From Cotesia glomerata (Eukaryota > Arthropoda > Insecta > Hymenoptera > Braconidae): a stretch of DNA of 64,000 bases. Positions 1-12,441 of the stretch are shown one piece after another. The stretch lies in contig NC_058164.1 in the NCBI RefSeq assembly GCF_020080835.1, positions 8,829,666 to 8,893,665 on the forward strand, given 5' to 3'. The notes under the pieces were generated by a model, which did not search any database, had not been told where the DNA came from, and saw only the letters and a list, made by a program, of their open reading frames with translations. The position numbers and the translations under genes were made by a program. How positions within the stretch are numbered: position 1 is the first letter of the stretch; each line of letters opens with the position of its first letter.

Positions 1-1513
1 ATAATTATGTAAAAAGATAGAAAAATAAATTGGATTAAAAAATTTAACTTTTCAATAGCTGTTCTGTCTGCAAGATAATTGACTTTTGAAAAAGTAACGT
101 CTAGGCTATTAATTACTTTATCTGAAAATTGTAATCTATAAATTCAATTACTAGAATTACTATATCGAGATATGTTATTAACTATTAAAAAAAGAAGTCT
201 TTATATTATTGACAAAACAATTGACAACCAAAGAGGTGCTAAAGAAATTATTAAGCCAATTTAAGTGGTTCGAAAACTATGAGAAGATCAAGACAAGCTG
301 TCTCAAGGTTATAACGGTGATATTAATACTTAACTGTAGTGTCAAACGTCAACATTGAACATTAATATGATGCGTTTGAGCGTGAGAAGACTGCTGTAAT
401 GATATCAAGGATGTGATGTCTTCTAACAAGCTCTACTTGGGTAACTCCTGTCTTCAGAGAATGGATAAGGTGTATGAAGGGTTTCAGCGCCGTAGCGTAT
501 AGTTATGGCAAACCAAAACTTGACAAACTTAGTGCTTGTTAAAAGTTAAGCACTACAATTTTGGCATGTACCTTCGGAGATGTCGGGAATTCTCATCGAT
601 ACATACTATATCAATATATCTCTAGTATTAATAATAGTTTGATACTCTAAGGCAACCTTGTGATAGAGGAGAATTTCTGCGAAGTACGGAACTTGATGTA
701 CTTCACATAAAATTTGCTCACTCAATTTACTCATGCTCATATAAGTATGAGTACACACTAGTTAATAATTGGCAATTCGATCACAGAAGCCGGCGAGTTA
801 ACAAAGAAAAATATGTGTACGCCTGTAAAGTTCAGAGTTCAAGGGATTTTATAATTATTAAATTCTTTTAATTAACCGATTCGGTGAGGTGATTTTTTTT
901 ATAAATTAAAAACAAAATAATTGTTTTATTTATTCAAAAAAAAAAGGCTGCTGGGATTTATATTAGTTATGGAGGTTCGATTAAAAAATTAGGCGTTAAT
1001 TGACTCGCATGGGTGAGCAACGGGAGCGAAAACGAATGTCGGAATGACGCGAGTAGAGGAAGGGAAAACATCAGATCGATTGCTGAATCTCAAATTAGAG
1101 ACACCTGTCAACGGAATTCGTTTGTATGTTGAATGTATCTGTATATCTATCACTGTATATTTATAGGTGTATGTGTGTGTGTATAATGGTACATGTGACC
1201 ATCGGCATCTAGCCACGCAAGAGAAACTCCACCAATTAGCAATGGCGCGAAACTCTAATGGACGATAATTCGATAACGGAAGCGGAATGGAGCTGCCGAT
1301 CGTAGTTTGCAATTACTTGTTATCCGCTTATAGTCAACCTGATCCTTACGTCATTGAAAATCATTATTGAAGCACGATAACATCCTGTACAAAATAATTA
1401 CTATATAATTATGTCTATACACCGTATTGTCGATGTATTAATAAAGGCAATTTGTTCTTTACTCTGTTTATTAGTTATTAATTCGAATGTTTTTAATTAA
1501 CGCTCTTATCACT
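1..1513. other. AT-rich non-coding DNA, probably intron
   Basis: No convincing exon, RNA gene or repeat was recognised here. The stretch at 230-560 is somewhat less AT-rich, but its frames are broken and match nothing I know. Because the first visible DIP exon (8899) starts in mid-domain, this DNA is inferred to be part of the intron that precedes it. Confidence 0.4.
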
Positions 1514-1845
1514 GAGAAAAATTTTCTGTCAAGACAATATAAAATAAACTATAGTAAAAAATTACTATGTTAGCATAGGGATAACAACTTATATAATATA
1601 ATAAAAACACATAGGTTATAATAAATAATGTATATATTATATCAACAAAACAGTTTAGTTGAATTAACAAATCGGTTTGTTAAAGCAACAAAATCACTCA
1701 TAAATATGATTATGCTGAAATAATAAAAGACGATATTACAGAAAAATCTGTTGTAGTAAAGAATAAGTTTACTTTTTCTAAGAAATCGATTAGTTTTTCA
1801 AAAATATTTGTTATTATTCCTTAAAATGAAATAATTTAGTTGCTT

Positions 1846-2125
1846 CAAGGTAGTACCTACGCGAAAAGCATATTTCAAGAAACTTATGGAATTTTTTTGT
1901 TAGTATGAAATCTATTTGCATCACTAGAGTGGTACGGTTGATTTCATACTAACGTTACCATCTCTCTATATCTCTAGGTGTAAAAGATGCAATTTCGAAA
2001 ATTAATTACTCAAAAACGGTGCGGTGAATTGATCTGAAATTTTTGTGGTGAATTTTTAATAAATTTATCTTTCGATAAAAAAAATTTCATAAGTTTCTTA
2101 AAATATGCTTTTCGCGGAGGTACTA
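1846..2125. mobile_element. Hairpin MITE, copy A (shortened left arm)
   Basis: The arms start AGTACCTACGCGAAAAGC on the left and end GCTTTTCGCGGAGGTACT on the right. The core has the inverted pair GTTAGTATGAAATC and GATTTCATACTAAC. The right half (ATTACTCAAAAACGGTGCGG and what follows) matches the right half of the 37562-37962 element, while the left arm has lost about 120 bp. It is a non-autonomous relative of that element with no ORF. Confidence 0.75.
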
Positions 2126-2262
2126 ATTTAATTCAGTTAAACTGTTTTTTTGAACTAAATAAAGGGTTCTACTACAATAACAAAACTGTTCCGGTGAAAT
2201 AACATCAAAATTACATATTATAACCTATGTTTTGTTATCATAACATGTGATTTGCTGTCCCT

Positions 2263-2991
2263 CCCGTACAAAAATGGATTGATCACTCATTGATCACTGA
2301 CTGACCAATTATTGATTACGGATTGATCAACAACTCATCGTTAATTGATCAATAATTGATCAGTCAGTAATCAACCATAGATCAATGAGAGATCACTTAA
2401 AGATCAATACCTGATCACTCTGAGGAGAATAATCTGATAGTGATCAATCAGAGATCAGTTAGAGATCACCCAGTGATCAATCAGCGACAACCTATAGATC
2501 ATTCGGAAATCGCATAAAAATCGTCCAGTGTTTAAATGAAAATCACACAGTGGCCATTTAATTATCAAGAAAAGATTGGCCCTTTATAAAGTAATCATTA
2601 CTGAATATATAACTATAAATATAATAAATAAATACAAAAGTAATAGCTGAAATAAAAAAAAAAATATTATCAAGAATACTTTAAATAAATTTTATTTTCA
2701 GTATCAAGCAATTTTTATCCCATCACTGGACAATTTTTATAATATCTCCGAGTGATCTGTAGATTGTCGCTGATTGATTACTGGGTGATCTCTAACTGAT
2801 CTTTGATTGATCACTATCAGATTATTCTCCTCAGAGTGATCAGTTATTGATCTTTAAGTGATCTCTTATTGATCTGTGGTTGATTACTGACTGATCAATT
2901 ATTGATCAATTAACGATGAGTTGTTGATCAATCCGTGATCGATGATTGATCAGTCAGTGATCGATAAGTAATCAATCCATTTTTGTACGGG
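2263..2991. mobile_element. GATC-rich foldback element with ~270-bp inverted arms
   Basis: The ends CCCGTACAAAAATGG and CCATTTTTGTACGGG are perfect complements. The complementarity continues inward to about 2540 on the left and 2720 on the right, so the RNA or DNA could form a very long hairpin. The arms are packed with TGATCA/GATC repeats at short spacing. The centre (2545-2715) is AT-rich and not inverted. It is flanked by CT on both sides, and removing it with one CT rebuilds the AACAA host element. No ORF was seen and the superfamily is not recognised. Confidence 0.8.
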
Positions 2992-3301
2992 CTATGCTAA
3001 CATATTACTTTGTTATCACAACTTCCCGACTAGAAATTTTAATGTAAGACCTATTGGGCCCTCGTTGGGTTTCCTAATAGGGACCCCACATGGGGATGTC
3101 ACGCAAAGTCCTATGCGGCCCTCATTGGGCAATCCCTCTCAGGTCCCAATGGGGAAATCCCCATCAGAGCCCAATCTAAATTTTGAAAGAAAAAATATTA
3201 TGATTTTCGAAAAGATTAAAAACAATTTAGAACCATATACTCATATTATATTATGATCTCGTTAGTAAATTTAATTTGAATTGAAATGAAATCGTTGATA
3301 G

Positions 3302-3390
3302 AAAAAATCCTTGTCGTGAGTTGGGCTCGAACTTGCGTCCTTTGGGTCCTCAGTCCTTGACGTTACCGCTGGTCCAAGCAGGAGTGCTGA
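3302..3390 (-). repeat. tRNA-like / SINE-head-like segment
   Basis: Read on the minus strand, it has an A-box-like TGGACCAGCGG (3366-3376), then 33 bases later a B-box-like AGTTCGAGCCC (3323-3333), then a run of six T (3302-3307) that could end Pol III transcription. The T-arm does not pair well, so it is probably a degenerate tRNA or SINE-derived promoter and not a working tRNA. It lies inside the 3025-5315 element. Confidence 0.4.
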
Positions 3391-3829
3391 TGAGAAAATT
3401 TCCTATCTCGTATAGATGAACTTTACCGGTTGACTGAGACATTATTCATGTTATGTTCAAGCTTTAAGAAATTGTTTTTTTTTTTTTTTTTATTTATCCA
3501 CTTTACTGACGTGAAAATAAAATTTTTGTATAAATTAAATAAAAAATTTAAAAATAAAAAAAAACGACTGAAAAATGTAAAAAAATTGAAAAAATCAAAA
3601 ATAAAATTCCTTAAAAATGTCCGATTAAATTTGGAATCCCCCTTATACTAACACAAAAATTTTTTTTTTTTAAGTTGAAATTTTTTTGAAATGCAAGTTA
3701 TTTTTTAAATTTTATTGTATGGATAAAAATTTAATTATGAAAAAGTTTAATTTTTTTTACAATATAAATTCTTTTGCAAATGTGAATCCTCAAAAGTTGG
3801 ATATTTTTCAAAAATTGAATTCTTACATA

Positions 3830-4310
3830 CTAACAATACTAATAATAATAATGTTTTCTCACTTTGAGAAAATTTTTCTCTTGAATATTTGATACCCATT
3901 TTATATTATTTTAGCGTGCAATTATACATATTAAATGAAAAAAAAAAGATTCAATATTATATGATCTTCCCATTTGACATGTTGATCAATAAAAATATTA
4001 ATGAAAATTTACTTCTATCGAGATATTTAATTTTTTGGAGCAAGAGAAATTTTCTCAAGGTAAGAAAATTTACTTCTATCAAGAACTAAATTTTTGGAGC
4101 AAGAGACTAAATTTTTTCAAAACAACAAGATTTTCTTAACTTAAATAAATTTTCTTGGATCAAGATACTTATTTCTTTAATAAGCAAGAAAATTAATTTT
4201 ATTGGAATAAGTGAAATTTCTTGTGCCAAAAAAATTTTTTTTTTCGCTCAAGAAAATAATTAGGAAGAAAAATATTTTCTTGGCTTAAGTGAACCTTTTT
4301 TCTGTGGAGT
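3830..4310 (-). mobile_element. CAAGAA-rich TIR element, inverted partial copy
   Basis: This is the reverse complement of most of 15539-16000. Shared blocks include TTGGAGCAAGAGAAATTTTC, GGCTTAAGTGAACC and the terminal TTTTTTCTGTG at about 4310. The far end is missing. The repeated CAAGAAAATT motif is typical of the whole family. It is non-coding and is nested in the 3025-5315 element. Confidence 0.7.
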
Positions 4311-4487
4311 ATTTGAGATTTAATCTCGAATTGATCCCAAATTAATCTGGAATAACTCCACTAAAAAAACTTCGGATTCACTCTATACGCGAATCGTTTA
4401 ATTACTTTTACTCCAAAACTCCGAGTAATGGGATTAAATTTTAATTTGGATTAAGATTTACTCCGAATTCATCCCGATTTTTTAGAA
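4311..4487 (+). mobile_element. Degenerate fragment of the ACTCC-rich TA element
   Basis: Diverged blocks such as CTTCGGATTCACTC, CGAGTAATGGGATTAAATT and ATTTACTCCGAATTC follow the same order as the right end of the 26724-29354 element (29205-29354). It begins exactly where the CAAGAA fragment ends. It is non-coding. Confidence 0.6.
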
Positions 4488-4764
4488 TGTATTTTTAATC
4501 TCGTAAAATTAAATTTTTTAAAATATAAAGTTATGTAAAATTTGATAAATCTAAATTTTGTAGTTTTTATTTAACAATGTTGGATAAATTTTTTTCCTAA
4601 TTATTTTCTATACTTAACGGCTAATTTTTATTTTTATTTCTAATTAATTTACAATGAATATATGCTAAGAATATAAGCTCACCAGATCTTTGGGTGATTG
4701 ATTTTTTATATAAATAAACGATTGTCTAAATTTAAAGATTATTTATTCATGTATCTACTCTCGG

Positions 4765-5230
4765 GTTGGGTTATTCCAATTGGATCCTACTACGAGCCCA
4801 GTTAGGAAAACTCATCAATGCCTTATTTACATTACGTTGGGAAAATCCTCTTCGGTCCCACACCGATCCCATTTAGGAAAACTTAGCAATTTTATTTTTA
4901 TTTTTCGTTGGGTTATCCCTCTTAGATCCCACACAGTTCCCACTGGGGAAAATTTAGAAATTTTATTTTTTTTTCCGTTGGGTTATCCCTCTTAGGTCCC
5001 ACACAGGACCCTATTGGGAAAAACTGAATAAAAATTTTTAATTTTACGTTGGGATTTCCCATTTAGGTCCCACACAGGGCCCTATTGGGAAAAACTGAAT
5101 GAAGCTACTCATTTTTGCATTAGGATTTCCCATTTAGGTCCCATGCAGGGCCCTATCGGGAAAAACTGAATAAAAATTTTTATTTTTACGTTGGAATTGC
5201 CCAATTGGGGGCGAATTAGGCCCTTATAAG
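4765..5230 (+). repeat. ~76-bp tandem repeats, about six copies
   Basis: Each unit carries TTACGTTGGG, then TTAGGTCCCACACAGG, then CCCTATTGGGAAAA, then an AT-rich spacer such as CTGAATAAAAATTTTT. The units become more alike toward the right, next to the TIR. They are subterminal repeats of the 3025-5315 element and resemble its left subterminal region. Confidence 0.75.
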
Positions 5231-5599
5231 GATTTCCCAATTGGGCGTGCCTCTTCGGGACCCAATCAGGTCCAGATGTATACGCTGGGTAATCCCAAAG
5301 TAGTTTCTAGTCGGGTAATTGTCGTATATTGTTTTAACAAAAAATTTTTTTTCAGTGATTGTTTCGACGATATAATTTTGCTGTAACAATCAACAGATAC
5401 TGTTATGACAACAAAATTATTTTTTTAAAACAACAGATTGTTTTAGCGGTATTACAAACTGATTTGTTCTTGCAACGGCTTACTTTATTAAAAGAACTAA
5501 TCAATATATTACCATAAATAAACTCATTTGTTATGACAACATATTTTTCTGTAATCCCATTTTCGATTATTTTAACAGAATAAATTGTATGAGTATTTT

Positions 5600-6312
5600 A
5601 TATCTTTTTTTTTAATGCCACTCAATTTTTTCTTTGAATAGGTTGTTCAATTTTTCAAAAATTCAATCTTATTATTTAGCGAAAAATAAGTAACATTTTT
5701 TATATATAATTTCTTTTTATTCTATTTTTGATGTTTGTGAACTCACTTTGACTTGATCAAAGTTGGAAAACTAGATGACGATCAGTAAACAATTATAAAA
5801 ATGTGAAACGTTTGAAGTTGTTCGAGCGCAGAATAGTCCGACCGTTACAATACGTTAAAATTTGATAAATAAACACATACGATACACATGATATCAAGGG
5901 TCCTCATATACATTGATCCTGGTGCTTGAACCTTTCATATTAATGAAAAAATACTTGTAGTGATTGTTATTATATTTCGAATAAAAAAATAAAACGCCAA
6001 TTACTATGCAGGAAAAAAGATTTACTTGAACAATAAAATACTTGAAAATAATCAAATAAAAATGTTCTTCGTACTTCTACTGAAAAATGAGTCCAAAAAA
6101 TCTCAACTTTGAGTAAAGTATATTAAATTACAAGATGTAATACTTAACTTACACAATTGATACAAATTTTTTTTTTTTTTGTGTATTTGAAGCGATAATA
6201 TTTCAAATGAAGTGGTATAAAATAGGACACTGAAATTGTCAAAAATTAAAAAGTTCGATTTTTATTTTCAAATCAATTAGGTGCTATAAAAAAATTTATT
6301 CAATTTTTCTAC
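5600..6312. other. AT-rich non-coding DNA, probably intron
   Basis: No gene, RNA or clear repeat was recognised. The neighbouring 5359-5600 still shows AACAA/TTGTT motifs of the element to its left. Confidence 0.4.
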
Positions 6313-6314
6313 TA

Positions 6315-6544
6315 GGGTAAAAGACCCCATTAGAGGCACCTTTAACCCCTATTAGTGGCACTTTTTCTTTCAATGAAAAAATGTTCTACTTGGAATAAAA
6401 ATTAAAAATTTTTTTTATCATAGGTCTTAAAGATTAGAAATAATATATTCATTATTGAAACTAATGATTTCATTAATTGAATAAGTACCAAAATCAAAGA
6501 AAGTGTCAGTAATCGGGTCCCCACCACTAATGGGGTCTTTTACC
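6315..6544. mobile_element. Small MITE, GGGTAAAAGACCCC ends
   Basis: The ends GGGTAAAAGACCCCATTAG and CTAATGGGGTCTTTTACC are inverted repeats. TA precedes the left end and TTA follows the right end. The interior repeats the motif (CCCTATTAGTGGCAC, ACCACTAATGGGGTC). It has no ORF and is related in its ends to the element at 20251-20369. Confidence 0.7.
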
Positions 6545-6546
6545 TT

Positions 6547-7730
6547 ATATAGTTGTATAAATATTTTATATGCATAATTTAAATATTTCAAACAAATTAA
6601 TTATTACGTTTATGAACTCAAAAAATAATCAAATTTTACTCACTTCTGTTGCAGAATAAATTTTTAACATCTATATAATTTATGATATTTTTTATATTAA
6701 ATAAAAAAAATTGTTGTTTTCATCACCGCAAAATTCACTTACTAAAAAATTTTTAATATCAATTCAAGTATATAATAGTCACTATATTTATTTACCGGGC
6801 ATTCGATGACTGAATAAAAAATTTCAATTTTTAGTATTCAAATATTTATTTAAATTGTTTACCGTCGGGTAAATTAAAATAAAAATTTGATGATAGGAGT
6901 TTTAATCAAAATTTCGATTAATTATTGTTGACTGAGTTTTTAAATTAGTAATAAACTTCAATGACCGTTGAAATTAATTTTTCAGCGCAATAATTGAAAA
7001 TAAAAAAGTCTCCACAATTACTTTGTAAATAACAACGCAATGAACTGTCAGAGTATCATGAAACAGCGTTAATAAGTAGTAAGTGCAAAAGTTTTCAATT
7101 ATGACAATATCTCTCATGGGTTTTGACTTGAGTAGACACTTAGATCGGGATTCCAGGTCCCGTGACTTTATTTTTCTTGTTCGTTACTCCCTTTGTCTTT
7201 TTAAAGCGTAAATCACTTTATAGAGTCGCCGGTTTCTCGCGGCTACAGAAGTTATCCCGTAAATTGTTAAGTGAAGTTGATGAAACGAGGCACGAGTGGG
7301 ATTTATTCGCCGAAACTTGAGCTCTTAATGTTCAGTACCCAAAGGGACGATCGCGTTGTGATCATGAGAAAGACAAAAGTCAAGAGAAATAGCCTGGGGT
7401 TATCATTTAGACCTACTTCTCTACTTCTACATCTACATCTCGGGACTTACCTACGGTTATATAACTGTACTATCACTGAATAACAATAAAACTTTACTAC
7501 TAACTTTATATTGAAGTACTTTAATTATTATCATTTTCATGATAATAACCATTATACAATGTCGTTTTTCTCTTTATTTTTGTTTAATCAAATATATATA
7601 TACTTTCATGACGGAGCTGATTATTTTTTATTAGTGTTTTTTAATTCCCCTACAATTATAACATCTTAAGAAATAATTCAAAATGTATGGGGGTTTGCTT
7701 GTGGAATATTTTAAAAAATTCACTATGCTG
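6547..7730. other. Non-coding DNA, probably intron
   Basis: This is mostly AT-rich. 7041-7460 is less AT-rich but contains no splice-framed coding segment that I can recognise. Confidence 0.35.
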
Positions 7731-7915
7731 TGAAAAAATTTTCTGATATGACCTTATATAATTTTTGATGTGGGTAAATCAGGACGAATTTCACTTGATA
7801 TGGCTTACTATGGTCGTATGTCGATATATAATTTTTCGACCAAAGTTGGTGTTAAAAATATCCGACAGATGGCGCATGGTTGCTCAATCATCTCATTACA
7901 AGAGACTTTTTTTGG
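7731..7915 (+). repeat. Dispersed repeat, copy 1 (partner at 60345)
   Basis: Shared blocks in the same order as 60345-60545 are AAATTTTCTGA, ACTATGGTC, TATATAATTTTTCGA, TGTTAAAAAT and GGCGCAT, then TTACAAGAGA. It is diverged and non-coding. Neither its boundaries nor its class could be set. Confidence 0.5.
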
Positions 7916-8898
7916 AATCTTAAGACAGTACTGTCGGTCTTGAATGACTGTTCAGAATTTAATGAAATTTAGCATATTAGTAAAATACGTTAACATAATA
8001 ATCACATTGAATTTTTATAGAGCTGCAGAAACACAGTAAAAAGATATTGATCGTTAAAGTTTTTACATTGAACATTACACCATAAAAAATCACAATTTTT
8101 GTTTTATTTAATGAAAAGTACCCTTCAAATTTCAATAAAACTTTAAATACTAAAAAAAAAAAAAACAACATATTGAAGTACTTGCATAATTGAACGTACA
8201 GATTTAGAGCATGTAATAATAATTAATAACGAAACTATCTAAAATTATCTTTGTCACTCTTTCTCCAGTGCAACGTTGCTTAGGTAAATCTACATCATAA
8301 ATTAAACGAGACTATGTATTTGACATTTAACTCTTAGAATATCGACAGTTCTACCTCAAGTTCTAAAACCAAAATCCTTTTCTTAACTCCTCTAAGGAGC
8401 TTATCTTACATTGATTTTTAATTCAATCACCTACTGAACCAGTTTGAGTTTTTAATAAAATATGATAATTGATTTACACATTGCTAGAAAAAATAAAAAA
8501 GTTATAGTAAATTTTTGTATTCTCATGCATAGTCTGCTATAACCATATTAGACCATTTATAAGTATATAATTTTCGTTAATAGCCGCCTCTTAATTTTAA
8601 AGAGTATTTTTACGAATAAGTTATTATGAATAAAGTTTTTTTTTTTATTAAAAGGTGGAAATTGAAAAAAAAGTGTAATGAAAAAAAAAAAATACAATGT
8701 TAAAAGATATTTTTTGGCTAATTAAGAAAAAAAAAAAAAAAGTAAAATAAGTGTCAGGTGTCGGCTGATTTTAGCATCATTTTATTATTTACAACCTTAC
8801 CATAAATGCTTTTACTTGTCGAAGCTCTGACGATTCTTTTTTTATTAAAAATACTTGAATTTTCAGTCAATTAAATAATCTATTTATTTTTGTTTCAG

Positions 8899-9027
8899 TC
8901 GAAAAATATGCAGGAGATCAATTAAATTTAACTAAAATAACTCGAACAGAAATGGGAGCGTATTATTGTATTGCAACAAATGGAGTTCCACCGACAGTCA
9001 GTAAAAGAATAATCGTTGATGTTGAGT
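8899..9027 (+). CDS. DIP/lachesin-like Ig receptor, exon with end of Ig2
   Basis: This exon of a cell-surface adhesion receptor of the DIP family (known in insects to bind Dpr proteins in neuronal wiring) codes for the C-terminal half of Ig domain 2. The diagnostic run LTKITRTEMGAYYCIA holds the second Ig cysteine and is followed by NGVPPTVSKR, a near-invariant family signature. The acceptor is TTTCAG at 8893-8898 and the donor GTAAGT at 9028. It enters needing two bases and leaves with one base (T), which the next exon completes as a Phe codon. Exons for the signal peptide, Ig1 and the start of Ig2 were not found in 1-8898 and are expected to the left of the window. The family call is firm; which DIP paralog is not resolved. 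Confidence 0.9.
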
Positions 9028-12000
9028 GTAAGTATTTTTAAACAATTTACAATAAAGATAATATTTATGGCTAATCAAATGAAGTCAACAACTTTTTGAA
9101 TATTTATTTATTATTATTTATTTATTCATTTTTTTTTTTGTTTTCAAGCGAATCATCTTAAATTTGCTTTTCAGACATCAATAAATTTGAACTCACAAAG
9201 GAAAAATGAAATGTTGAAAAATTGTTTCAAGTCATAAAATAATTTACCAAAATTTTGAACCAATTTTTTTTTGTTTTTAATGTAAAAATTTATTAGAAGT
9301 AATGAAAACCTTAATAAGCTTCTGTAAACAAGATATAATATTAATCTCAAGCTGTGACTAAAAAAAATTAAGCCCTCAGACCAAAGTACTGTATTATACG
9401 TTGTTTAAATTTAATTCAGTTTCCTGAGGTCCTGCGTCGCCATTTTCGTATCCCAGGAATCAGCCAGGACTCGTCCCTCGGGAAATACAAAGACAAGAAA
9501 GAGGAGCCGAATGGTCTTGGTCATTTTTCCATTTTATGCGTTTCATTCGTTCGCGTCAGACCGGTCCTGCATACCTATACCCCACAACGGTACGTGTCTC
9601 ACTTACAACATTCTTCTGTTATCTCCCTCGTTTATTTTCTTTCGTTTACCACATCACTATGGGATATAACACATGCCCTCATCCTCACCCCAACACATCC
9701 TTACACGTCCACCCTTTTTCATTCTTTCCTATAAATAGTCCTTCGCGAGCAGCACAACGATACGAGTAGTACAACCCGTAGATAGGCACGACAGTGTCTC
9801 TTGAATATTTAAAAGTCCCAACTACATATTTTATTCAGACGAGTGGGAAAACACTGCAGTTCTCACGACGACGCGGTCAAAATAGCTAGGGTACCGACAG
9901 GTATATCCTTATATTGTGTATTGTATATGTACAGTATGTGCTAGACAATGAGGTAACAGTACCAGACTAGACATCCCTCGGCAAATTTACATGTATGCAC
10001 GTATACCTATCTATATATGTTTGCTACTTTCCGATTACTCTATTTGTCCACACTAGAGTACACATTCCGCCTCTAGTGTATCCAGTAAACACACACAGAT
10101 AATATCCTAATCTTCCACACTATCTGCATTAAAAAATGCACTTAAAACTTTTTAAAATTATCCGGTGTCCTCCATTTCCGTCCTCAAAATTACACTTTTA
10201 TACCCTCGTGTTGTTGCATTATCTAGGTTAATTTCTTTTTTAAATTTTAAATACCATGTGTTTTATCGCTCAATTTTCTGATATTAAAAATATATTCTCC
10301 ACTAACGGTACATCCGCGACCACTTCGCTGGACCTCACTTTTATTTTAACTTTTTTCACACTTTTAATGAACAATTTCTGTCGAACTTCTATACGAAATC
10401 CATAGTTTACTAGGAATTATACTTGGCAATAGAAAGTCTACAGCTGAATGAGTGCGGTAATGATACCCTAGGGCCGATTTTTTTAGATAGGTATCAGTGG
10501 AAACAGGAAAAGTCAGATCGATATGTCGGAGCGTTTATGTGGAGTAATAATCGGGGTAATTAAAAATTTTAAACATTAATATTTCTAGAAAGTTTTGAAA
10601 ATTTGGGAGAAAGATGCATGTAATTTCATTTTTTTACACTGAAAAAAAACTATTTATTCAAAAAATTCACTCGCTATCAATAAAATAAAACAAATAGAAT
10701 AAAGATTTTATTTATTTTTAAACAAGACAATTTATATTGTATTGGAATATAAAAATATGATAAATAATAATCAATCAATAATAAATACTACTTCAAACAT
10801 AAAATATATTATTTAGATGCTACTATTCTACAGTTATGTAAAAAAAAAAATGACATTAGTAATAACGACTATGCAAATATCAAAAAAGTTAAAACGCAAC
10901 CCTGGAGTCTGGTGTACTATTTGAAACAGTAAAAAGTAACCAGAATCAGAGTATATTTTACAATTTATGTTTTTCTGTGAAGTTATTTAAATAAAATTTC
11001 TCTAATAGGTAGGCCGCTAAAAGCATAAAAACTTATCAATTATGAAAATATCACTGTCATTAAAAATATTTAGAATTTTTTTAAAAAATCTTTTTTTTAC
11101 GTTTTTTTTTTTTTTTTTGGTATTTGAATGAAGAAACTTTTTTTAACCAAAAATATGGAATTCTTAATGACAAACAGAATTAACTAACTAATTTTTTTAT
11201 TAATAGAAATGAAAGTGAAAATAAAATAATTTTTATTAACAAATAATTAATTGAAAAGCGCTTGAAATTATCGCGGTAATGCTTCAAACAATGACTAGGA
11301 GCATGAGTATGAGTCGAGGATGATGAACAATCACCCGTCAATTGTTTAAGAGTCAAAAACGTCAGTAAAAGCTTAACAGTGTGGCGCTCGAGGATTATGC
11401 GAGGCATGCTCAGCGTGGCTATTTCACTCAGATTCTATGTATACCGGAACCGATGGCATGTCCTCCAACCCCGAGCGCTTTCCGCAAATCCACGGATTCC
11501 CATACTGACCCCTAATTAACGCATACTTCTCCACTATACTACTGACGTATCCAGTGAATTCACTCTACACTATTCCCGCAGCTTGATTTTTCGCTTAATA
11601 TAAAGCTCGCCACACACACGTGTTAACCTGGCCACCTAACTATCTAACTAATTTCACAACAAAGAATCAAACTTTTAAAAAAATTACCCCACCAAAAATC
11701 TTAAACTTCAATTCTTGTACAAAAATAACAGAATCTACGAAAACGATTTTGGTTTTTTCTTTTTTTACTATTTCAATACAAAAGCAGCTAAAATAATATT
11801 ATTTAAAATAATACCCCGTTTTATAAATTTGTAATAAAAACTGCAGGGGCAGAAAAATAGCGACTGTTTATCTAACAGCAATATAGATCACTAGGTTTTT
11901 ATATTAGTAAAAGAAAATAATTGCCGGAATTTTTCATTTTACATGTAAAAGTAAAAATGAAGATTATGCCGTAAAAATTCAGAGCCTCGGTAAATTAAAT

Positions 12001-12441
12001 AGTTGACATTAGAGGATAGGAGTAGTAGCTTGAGAAATTTCCGTAGTTAGTTATGCATAACAACATCAGCTTGTCATTTCAAAGAGTAGCAAAGCGGGAC
12101 TTTGCATCATACATCATACATCATACATCATACATTTATACAGGTATATCCTTCGTATACACTGATACCCACCAGAGTACATGCGTATCATCTAATCTAG
12201 CAAGACTCAGCTTATCTGTCGTTTAAATTACTAGGGATTCACAGTCCCCTGTGTCGTTAGACACATGAGAGAGAAAGTTTACTCAAAGCAATACTGTTTC
12301 TATTCACCCCTTCCATATATAGTATATATATTTGTGAGTATCCTAGCCAATCGGTTTACCACATTTATAAATAAATGAAATTTTCACTTTAATTTACTTC
12401 ACTTATTCTAAATGCTTAAAAGAAATTATATTGATTTTTTT
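9028..12441. other. Intron of the DIP-like gene, left part
   Basis: This is the start of the 7.6-kb intron between the Ig2 and Ig3 exons. 9420-9790 and 11400-11640 are less AT-rich and look unlike the surrounding repeats, but no exon with consistent phase was seen. 12105-12135 is a short ATCATAC tandem run. No RNA gene was recognised. Confidence 0.6.

Larger units (their letters stand above)
3025..5315. mobile_element. 2.3-kb TIR element, CCCGACTAGAAA ends
   Basis: The termini CCCGACTAGAAA (3025-3036) and TTTCTAGTCGGG (5304-5315) are perfect 12-bp inverted repeats. The subterminal regions share GGGCCCT/TAGGTCCCA/TTGGGAAA motifs, seen at 3050-3175 and as tandem repeats at 4765-5230. The interior carries a tRNA-like segment, an inverted piece of a CAAGAA-rich element (3830-4310) and a piece of the ACTCC-rich element (4311-4487). 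No transposase frame was seen, so it is non-autonomous. It is inserted in the AACAA element. Confidence 0.75.
1514..5358. mobile_element. AACAA-rich TIR element with three nested insertions
   Basis: The interrupted host element is rich in AACAA/TTGTT motifs. It begins near CTGAGAAAAATTTTC (about 1514) and ends near AACAAAAAATTTTTTTTCAG (about 5356). Its pieces are 1514-1845, 2126-2262, 2992-3024 and 5316-5358, roughly 540 bp in total, close to the uninterrupted relative at 29985-30462. The left motif ATGTTAGCATAGGGA (about 1569) is mirrored by GTCCCT (before 2263) plus ATGCTAACAT (after 2991), so the two halves join across the second insertion. Similar AACAA-rich sequence continues to about 5600. 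No coding capacity was seen; the class is unknown. Confidence 0.6.

Noticed and set aside
989..1312. 107-residue minus-strand frame
   Set aside because: No recognisable motif, low-complexity His/Thr/Tyr centre, no splice or promoter support.
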